Position numbers and translations under genes: made by a program. This document shows positions 56,560-64,000 of a DNA stretch of 64,000 bases, in pieces. Numbering within the stretch: position 1 is the stretch's first letter; the number at the start of each line of letters is the position of its first letter. The notes below the pieces were generated by a model that had not been told where the DNA came from, made no database searches, and worked only from the letters and a program-made list of their open reading frames with translations. The DNA is from Papilionanthe hookeriana x Papilionanthe teres (taxonomy: Eukaryota; Streptophyta; Magnoliopsida; Asparagales; Orchidaceae): the NCBI GenBank assembly GCA_022702705.1, contig CM040423.1, positions 116,803,738 to 116,867,737 on the forward strand, read 5' to 3'.

Positions 56560-57950
56560 GAGCAGTGAAGTACCATGTGTAGTAACGAAGCATCTTATAA
56601 AGCAATGCATCAATAAGACAGTATAACAACGTACCCCAAATATGGTCTAACAACACACCCCAAATATAATACAACAGCGTACCCCACATACAGTGCAAAG
56701 ATGCCTCTCAAAGATGGTGTAGCAACACACCTTGTTATAACTTCTTACAAACGTAGTTCTCAGTATACAGTGATTTTCTCCAGACTCCAGCAACACTCTC
56801 CTTGCAGCTCATCGCTACGCCTACATGGCCAACTACAACCTATATGGACCAAATCTCATGTAGCTCCCAACTCCAGCCTCTATGATCTACAAACATTATA
56901 TTAGCTCATGCAACTCCAAGCTCTGGTCTCTGTGGTCTACAAACATTATTAAAGCTTTCAAACATAACATATATGATCAACTAAGGCCGACGCGGTTCAG
57001 AACTCATGCAACTCTCAACTCCAGTATTTGTTGCTTACGAACATTGTTATAGCTCATGGAGTTCCTAACTATAGGTTGTACAATCTACAGATGTTATCTA
57101 CGCTCATGTAGCTCCCAACTATGGCCTCTACTGCCTACAGACATTATGATGATTTATGCCGCTCCTAACTCCGTTGTCGCCTACAAATGTCATCACAACT
57201 CATACATCTCCTAACTCTAGCCTTTGCAGCCTTTGGATGTTATTACAGATTACCACTAAGGCCTATGTGATCAATTACACCCTACATTATCCATCACTCA
57301 TGTAGCTCCCCGCTTTGGACTGTGGATCTAACATACGTCTTCTTCATTCATGCATCTCCCAAATCTGGTCCATGTGGACTACGTACATTATCACAATTCA
57401 TGTAGCTCCCAACTTTGATATATATGGACAACAAACGTTATTGAAGCTTACAATAAGGTCTACATAAATCATAGCTTAAGTAATTTTTGTAGTACAGTCT
57501 CTGTGGTCGATCAAAATTTTAGAAGTAAGATTATACAACCCTCAACTAATGCCATGTCTTTCAACTACAAACTTTACGATAGGCTAGCAACTTTTACAAT
57601 ATTTACGGTGGACTACTGCCTCCATGGTAATCGACTACAAACTTTGTGTCCTATTATAACTATTATTGCAAACATACTATAGTACATCAACTATATAATT
57701 TCATCTTCCCTAATTCAAGAGAAGAGCAAGCATGTGTATTAACCATTACATAGTGGATTATTTTAAATGAGATAGGCCATTTGATATTTTTTTCAACTTT
57801 TAATGGTTTACTGGGTAAGAATTAAGGTGTCTCCTTCAGCTTACTTCTCTTTTATTTTAGTGTTTGTTAGATTTTTGTCTAATTTTAAGAAGCTAAATAA
57901 TCTCTCTACCGCCAAAGACCATTTAACATGTATCAATTTGATACTGATTG
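56560..57950. repeat. Tandem-repeat complex, direct copy A
   Basis: The order is a 24-25-bp array (accccaaa-type words at 56633, 56657, 56681, 56705 and 56729), a short unique part, a 50-bp array (56810-57440) and a tail ending near 'gttagatttttgtcta'. The same order recurs in copy B (60340-61830), about 3.8 kb away in direct orientation. A 50-bp period is not a multiple of three, so this is not a protein repeat. Element type unknown. Confidence 0.75.
56810..57440. repeat. 50-bp minisatellite array, copy A
   Basis: The 'ctcatg(t/c)a(g/a)ctcc' word recurs at 56857, 56907, 57005, 57055, 57105, 57155, 57201, 57299, 57349 and 57399, that is every 50 bp with two double steps. At the double steps (about 56955 and 57249) a variant unit with 'atg(t)gatcaa(c/t)ta' replaces the standard one. 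Confidence 0.88.
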
Positions 57951-58619
57951 TGGGAAGTAAAGTCTCGTCAGACACTATCTTCAAGCAGGCGTTGAGTCTC
58001 TACTTCATTTCCTAATGATATACATCATTTGATTGCAGTGGAAACTCCTTCACACCTCTCAAAATATTCTTCGATGCGGGGTCAATCTTCATGGTAGTCC
58101 CAAAAGTTCGTTCACATCAATATTTCTAGCACGATTGTAGTTAGGTAGACCTCTAGCATCTCATTTGGACATCATGTCAATTAAAATTTTTGATGCTAGA
58201 GGAAACCCTCACTGATGTCTGAAAAATTTATTCACATCCATGTCTCAATCACTATTATGGCAGAGCAGTCATCCTACATCTCATTCAGATATCAATCCTT
58301 TGAGAACTGCTTACATACTAGGAGGTAACCTTCACCACAAAGAGTGCTTACTCATGACCCTCACCATACTGAAGTTCCTCCTCAACAAGATTAGGAAGTA
58401 GATCTCTTTAAGGTACGATACCCGGTCTACATTACAAGCTATTGTGAAAAAATCTTCAACTAGGGGACAACAAATTCAAAAGAAGCGAATAATAAGATGC
58501 TAAATATTATTTTTGAGTGTGTCCGCAATCATATTTTAACAAAAATTATGATCCATTTCGACTCTACACCAAATATTGATAAATGTAAAATAGTTTATGG
58601 CACCTCATTCTTGGCTTAG
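57951..58619. other. Inter-array stretch with a ~123-bp repeat pair
   Basis: 'ttcacatc(a/c)at.t' plus 'catctcatt(t/c)(g/a)ga(c/t)atca' recur at about 58108 and 58231. The rest has no recognised gene. Confidence 0.5.
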
Positions 58620-59180
58620 TTGGTTCCAGGGGACTAAACTCAGCCTCTTTCATCACAGGTACAGCCGTCAAGCAGAAGCTGTGACTAACATAATGAAATA
58701 GGTAAAAATTCTTGGTGAATTTCATGCAACTCTTTTCTATCACAGGCTAATGTGATTAAGCAGATGCTCCAACTATATAATATACGATGGGTCTTATCTC
58801 CTTGACAAATTCTCCTTTCGACTCTATTCCAACATAGGTTAACGCCATTGAGCATCTACGACGATATAACCTAGGATGGCTGTTACATCTTTAATGAATT
58901 CTCCTTTCTACTTTGCTTAATACATGCTAAAGCTATCGAGCATCTTCAGTTGTACAACCTAGGATGAGGCCTACATCCCTAATGAGTCTATTTTCAACTC
59001 TACTCCAAAGCAGGTTAATGTCATCGAGCATCTCTGTTCATACAACCTAGGATGAATCTTATATCACTAATGGATTTTCCTTTCAACTATATTCCAATAC
59101 AAGTTAACATCGTCAAGCATCCCAAGCTATACAACATAGGATATGTCTTACATCCTTTGGAAATTACCACTGACCTTTAC
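58620..59180. repeat. 88-bp tandem array, about six units
   Basis: The word '(g/c)(a)agca(t/g)' after 'atc/gtc' recurs at 58670, 58758, 58850, 58938, 59026 and 59115 (steps 88, 92, 88, 88, 89). Units share 'acaacctaggatg...ttacatc', 'aatg(a/g)(a/g)tt.tcctttc.act.t.ttcc' and 'aggttaa'. No ORF runs through it, and 88 is not a multiple of three. Confidence 0.88.
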
Positions 59181-59989
59181 ACTGAAACATGTGGTGTTTG
59201 AGCTAAAGCACTCCAGCTAAATAATCTATAAAAAATAAAACATTCTTAGTGGTAGATAAAGTCTCAACTGAGAAGCCTTAGAAGGCACAAGCTATAGAAA
59301 GCATAAGCCTCAAAAGGCTAATAACTCATAAAGTCTAAAAATATACATGATTTCTCCTTATACAAAGAAGATGTGTAAACTTTGATTGTAGATTTCTATA
59401 TATTTGACAAAGCAGAGGGTCCTAGAAGGCTTGAGCCTCAATAGAGTTTGATGACACTACGATCCAACAGTAAAAACGATGTTGGGTAGCGTCACCCAAA
59501 AGTGGGGAAAAGACATCCCAGAAGAGCGGCAACCATTACCCAAAAGGAAAGACAAAATTAACATCAATTTTTTATTATATCAAGCAGAAATGAGACGTAA
59601 AAAATAATACACTGTCCCCATGTACAAATGTCATATCAATTAATTAAAATGCTACAATGACCACCACACACTAGAAAAAATGTCATAACAAGTCAGCAAA
59701 AATAAAGATGTTGATCCCTGCAACATCTCCTCATAGTCAAGAGGTCTGCAACTTCATGTTCTTTTCTTCAAGAGCTAACATCCTCTCTTGAAAAGCCTAT
59801 AAATTATTTATATTACTGCTAAGGTGGTTGTTGATTTTTGCATGCTCAGTCTTTCGTGCCCTTAAAAAACGTTTTCTCCAACAAGTGTGATAACAATGTG
59901 AAGACTTTCTATCAGAAAGTGATAGAAAGTGAGACATAAACATGAAAAATATCCTCCACAAAAAGAAATTTTTTTTGCAAAATATCTCC
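59181..59989. other. Inter-array stretch; weak coiled-coil trace on minus strand
   Basis: The minus strand at about 59730-59880 can read ARKTEHAKINNHLSSNINNL then AFQERMLALEEKNMKLQTS around a stop, a heptad-like helix of unknown origin. Nothing else is recognisable, so I do not call a gene. Confidence 0.3.
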
Positions 59990-60339
59990 ATTAAGGATCC
60001 CCTCTTAAATGTACGGTGAGGATACTCCATATTTTATCAAAGAAGAATTCCTCGCAGAATATGTTTAAAGAAAAATCCTAACGATGAATCCCCCTTGGAA
60101 GGCACAATGGAGAAACACTAACTTTTCTCCATGAAGATTCCTTTCAGAATGTATGACGAGAAAACTATAACTTTCACCACTAAAATTCTCTGGAATGTGT
60201 GTAAGGTAAATCCTCATGAAGAATCCACTCTGGAATGTACGACACTGAAACTCCATTTTTTTTACATGAAGAATCCCTTTGGAATGAGAAGCAAGAAAAC
60301 TCCAAATTTTCTCTATAAAGAGTTCAATAATAATGTACC
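59990..60339. repeat. ~50-bp array of a second unit type
   Basis: 'gaa(g/t)(a)(a)tcc/ttc...ctttggaatg' words recur at about 59995, 60045, 60086, 60135, 60183, 60221, 60271 and 60321, mostly 48-50 bp apart. The unit sequence differs from the ctcatg 50-bp array but has the same period. Confidence 0.7.
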
Positions 60340-61830
60340 GTAAGTACGGTGCAACAACACACAAAAATACATTACAATGATGTGCCCTGCCAAAAGTGCA
60401 ATGAAGCATCCTAATGATAGTGTAACAATGCACCCTTAAATAACTGCTTATGACCCTTAAATATCTGCTTAAGATCGTCATATTCAAGATATAATGATTT
60501 CCTTCAGAATCATTAAGCTCTAATTGCAGCTTACCACAATGACCTACATGACAGACTACGACCATGTGGTCCACAGCTCACATCGCTTCAAACGCTGGCC
60601 TCTATGACCTATAAATGCATTCTCAGCTCATGCAACTCCAAGCTTCGACCTCTATGGCCTACTAACATTATTACAACTCCTCATCATCACATATGCGATC
60701 AACTACGACATATGTTGTTCATAACTTATGTAACTCTCAAATTCAGCCTCTATGGTTTACGGGTGTTATTACCACTCATGTAACTCAAAACTTTGGACTC
60801 TATGGCCTATAGACGTTATCTCAGCTCATGCGGATCATAATTTTGACCTCTGGAGCATAGATATGTAATCACAGTTCATCTAGATCCCAACTCTAACCAT
60901 TATTCCCTACATACATCATTATAACTCATGCAACTCCAAACTTTGGCCTCTATGACCCACAATTTTTTTCTCAGCTCAAGCAACTCCGAGCTCCTGCCTC
61001 TATGACCTACTAACATTATTAAAACTTCCCATCATGATCTATGTGACCAATCACGGAATATACAATTCACAACTCACGTAGCTTCCAACTTCGACCTCTA
61101 AGGTCTACGAGCATTATCTCAACTTATGTAACTCCAAACTATGGCCTCTATGACCTATAAATGTTATCTCAGCTCGTGCAGCTCACAACTTAGACCTCTA
61201 CAGCCTACAGACTTTATCATCACTCTTATAAGTATTAACTTCAGCTCCTATGGCCTACGAGTGCCATCTCAGTTCATGCAACTCCTAACTCCAACATCTA
61301 TGGCCTACATACATTATTGAAACTCACCATTATAGCCTATGTCGTCAACTACGACCTTAGTGACTCCTAGTTTTTTTAGTTTCCTACTATGAACAATGTG
61401 GCAAATCGATGCTCTTGAAGCAACCATCTACGGCCCACATTGCCAACTACTTCCATTGCATTTAAATATGATATTTATGATAAGTTAGAGCTACAACCAC
61501 CGTCTGTAACATTTATGACAAAATATTGCCTCTATAGCAATCCGACTTCGACCTTCGTGACCCATTGTACATTAAGTTTGTAATTTCATCTTGCCAAAAT
61601 TAGTAGAAGAATGTACATATTTATTCATTATTACATAGTAAATTATTTCAAATAAGCAAGAAACCGTGGATTTTCACTTTCAGTTTTGCACGTAAAATCG
61701 ATGTCTCATTCTACTAATTTCTCTTTTATTTGAATGTATACTAGATTTTTATGCAACGCAAATACTATAAATAATGACTCTATTATTACATGTCTTTTGG
61801 CACGCATCAAATAAAAAATTTTAGATTGAA
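60340..61830. repeat. Tandem-repeat complex, direct copy B
   Basis: Matches copy A in order: the ~25-bp array (60357-60440), then 'cagaatcattaagctctaattgcagcttaccacaatgacctacatg' against 'cagactccagcaacactctccttgcagctcatcgctacgcctacatg'. The 50-bp array (60530-61340) and a tail with 'catcttgcc.aa' and 'tactagatttttatgc' follow. Confidence 0.75.
60530..61340. repeat. 50-bp minisatellite array, copy B
   Basis: Unit marks at 60579, 60629, 60727, 60777, 60827, 60877, 60927, 60977, 61075, 61125, 61175, 61225 and 61275. The variant unit (…gatcaacta-type) occurs at about 60677, 61027 and 61322. Confidence 0.88.
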
Positions 61831-62675
61831 ATGTAAATTTATTTAAAAAAAAATAATATTCTTAATTATTTGAAATTCTAAATGCAAGTGGGCGGAGATC
61901 TCTAAATATCGTGTGCAAACAATTTCTTGAAGTGAATCCTTAAAATACATAATGTTCTTTTATTATTATTATTATTTATTTTGGGAATGTAAATACGTAA
62001 TTCTCTGATGCCCATGCGAAACATTCCACGCCGTACAACAGCACCTCCCGGCCCCTCTGTTGTATTCTTAAACAACAGCCTGAAGAACCGACAGCTTTAA
62101 CGCCCCATGTGCTCCTTTGTCACTCATCTGTCTTACATGCACTTCGGACCCAAACACCAACTCTATATATTCCAAAACCCTAGCTGTTCAGCTGGTTAAG
62201 ACATGCCCCCCATACTGGACAAGACAAATACGATTATTATTATCTTCCCTCCGGCTTCGTCTTCTTGCATGCGCTGAATAATGAGAAGATTTAAGCATCT
62301 ACGAAAATTATTCAGAATATGTAATAATAACACAACTAAAAATTATTGTACATAAATAAAATGATAAAAACCTAAATTTGAACGATCTGTATACTAAAAT
62401 AAATGAATAGAGCACTAAGTATCCAGTTAATGGATTCTGTTAAATAGCATTATAATTTCTGACATGCAAGGTTGCATAAAATATTAAAATTATTTGTTTG
62501 TCAAAAAAATTATGAAAATCATTAGTATGATCATGAAATTAAGAATAATACAAAGATGTTTTTTTATAATCAACACCTCAAAATTTTATAGAAAAAATTT
62601 TGGACAATAATTATTCCGCTCAGTTGATACACACGTGCACGCGCACACATACAACTATATATATATATATATATT
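61831..62675. other. Unassigned stretch
   Basis: Mostly AT-rich. A GC-richer part at 62040-62280 has a TATA-like 'ctatatatt' (62162) and a 24-codon ORF from ATG 62203 (MPPILDKTNT...). Neither is enough to call a gene. A (TA)n run lies at 62657-62675. Confidence 0.35.
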
Positions 62676-62680
62676 GATAT

Positions 62681-62923
62681 TGTTGAGCCCAAAAATGACT
62701 TGTAGATCATACTTAGGTATGGAATGTTGGACTGATGAGAGGGGCCGAGAGAGAGAATTAGAGGAAGCAAAGTGTATTGTAAGTTCTGAGAGGATAAATG
62801 CGTTTGTCCTTCCTTGAAGAAATGAACCCCATTTATAGAACATAGGGGTATCTAATAAAGTTACATGTTTACACCTGTTTTAATATGAATGTTATAAGAC
62901 ATTATTTAATAGGGACGTTACAA
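62681..62923 (-). repeat. Small solo LTR (Ty1/copia or TRIM type)
   Basis: Flanked by GATAT at 62676-62680 and 62924-62928. Read on the minus strand it runs TTGTAACGTCCC...GGGCTCAACA, with TATAAATGGGG (about 62826-62836) and a pyrimidine-rich, splice-like 'tctctctctc' region. The length, 243 bp, suits TRIM or small copia LTRs. The extra T before TG leaves the exact edge one base uncertain. Confidence 0.65.
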
Positions 62924-62928
62924 GATAT

Positions 62929-63803
62929 TAGTACACATTTTCATATTCGTAACCAACTCTTCGATTTTTTTAATATTCATCACTGAAATTGCTACTGTTT
63001 CATATTAGTAACTATTTAATAAGGAGAATTTAATGACTCGTTTGTGTAATCATTTGGTTGGTCTGAAAATCATTCGGTTGACCGAAAAGTGTTCGATCAG
63101 CCAGAAGAATTTTTTCCTACCTCCTCACGATAGCCCTCAATAGAGACTAAGCGGAGGAAGTATCACCACAATTTGATGGGAAACTCTCTTTCGACAACTG
63201 ACGATCTTAGAGAATTGGAAAGATAGTCAATGGGGTGCCCTTTTGTCTATCTTTGTGAAGAATTCTAAAATCAATGTAGGAAGCAAGTTGTAACTATCTC
63301 TAGGATCATATGCCTCATGTTCTTTCGTTCGGTTGACCCATAGTTCTAATCGAAGTAACTGACGCTTGCATCCCTATCTTCTAACTATCTTGATGCAATC
63401 CTTTGGTGCTCATTTAGTGTGATCCGTTGAATAATTTTGAGATTTGTGTAATAATATTATTTTTACTTATTTATTTCTCCAATTCTTTTACGTCTTGAAA
63501 GTGATACTACGCTAAGAATAAAAAAATTAAATACCAAAATTGACATATTTACTGCAGAATAAATACTTTTAATAATGGAACTCTGTGAATTTTGTGCCCG
63601 CATTCAATAAAAATAAGGCGTGATCAATACTTTATCATCACCATATTTGAATTTCAGCCCTTTAATTAGTTTTAATTAAAAAAAAAGTGATTCCAAGTGG
63701 CAAGTAACCCACGAGTGAGGAATCCATGCTGAAGGCTTTCGGGTTTCAATTGAAAAACTCCATCAACCCGTAATAGAGATGAAGAAGAAAAGACAGGAAG
63801 ATG
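62929..63803. other. AT-rich stretch without a recognised gene
   Basis: Nothing recognisable on either strand. 'ggttg' words ('ttggttggtc', 'cggttgacc') cluster near 63050-63090. Confidence 0.4.
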
Positions 63804-64000
63804 TGATCACAGAAAAATATATAAAGAATTTCATATCTATTTTTGATGAAATTGCACTTTAAAGAAAGGTATTTTCTTTATTTTATTGCAGGAATGATGA
63901 TTTATAAGTGATGGAAGCAAAAAGCATGAAATGGAGCGAATTTGGATCAAAAAGGAAGAAATTCATGCAAAATGAACTAAGTCGCCGACGGCGAGATTGA
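63804..64000 (+). repeat. Start of a family-B-like LTR (continues past window)
   Basis: TGATCACAGAAAAAT followed by 'atctatttttgatgaaattgcactttaaagaa' aligns with the first ~170 bp of LTR B, including 'ttgcaggaatga' and the first U3 dyad TCGCCGACGGCGAG (63982-63995). Confidence 0.88.

Overview
The window is a plant nuclear DNA segment, AT-rich and almost entirely made of transposable elements and their debris. I find no intact host gene, rRNA or tRNA gene. The plant assignment rests on Athila-type Ty3/gypsy elements primed by tRNA-Asp and carrying the plant-specific 'putative plant transposon protein' ORFs, and on L1-type LINEs with DUF4283/CCHC ORF1 and a C-terminal RNase H. The species cannot be named from sequence alone.

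Layout. 1-2905: dispersed repeat R1 (copy 1). 2903-8162: 3' half of an Athila-like element (family A) with two env-position ORFs and a 3' LTR. 8163-10030: decayed Tat-like gypsy protease/RT. 10761-12165: LINE 3' end, minus strand. 12166-14832 plus 25671-27165: AT-rich repeat split by a complete Athila-like element (family B, 14833-25665, 5-bp target duplication CCTTC) that keeps gag, part of integrase and both env-position ORFs but has lost protease, RT and RNase H. 27166-29942: R1 copy 2. 30130-39899: three LINE fragments, one interrupted by a minus-strand family-A solo LTR (32436-34708). 41780-46900: a ~1 kb inverted repeat enclosing a minus-strand Athila-like LTR fragment. 47800-49445: small tandem repeat and an old LINE tail. 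49747-55816: a nearly complete but frameshifted LINE. 56560-61830: a large decayed tandem-repeat complex (25-, 50- and 88-bp periods) with two direct copies. 62681-62923: a small solo LTR. 63804-64000: the start of another family-B-like LTR.

Most interesting signals. (1) The Athila-like families carry clusters of GC-rich short dyads (CTCGCCGACGGCGAG in B, GGCGCCTAGGCGCC in A). The dyads sit upstream of the U3 TATA box and again upstream of the internal env-position ORFs, often followed by a TATA-like sequence. Arms often change symmetrically. (2) A perfect 8-bp hairpin lies just upstream of the 3' polypurine tract in both families, and its closing base pair differs by a compensatory G-C to A-T change. 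(3) A candidate ~200-bp leader intron precedes the second env-position ORF in both families. (4) All four recognisable 3' ends of the main LINE group abut (TA)n, and two of these copies also have (TA)n at the 5' end, suggesting a TA-microsatellite target preference.

Working together: gag, pol remnants and the two 3' ORFs form the Athila-type genome, flanked by LTRs, PBS and PPT. The LINE ORF1/ORF2 pair overlaps by a few bases, which suggests coupled translation. All are inactivated here by stops, frameshifts or deletions.
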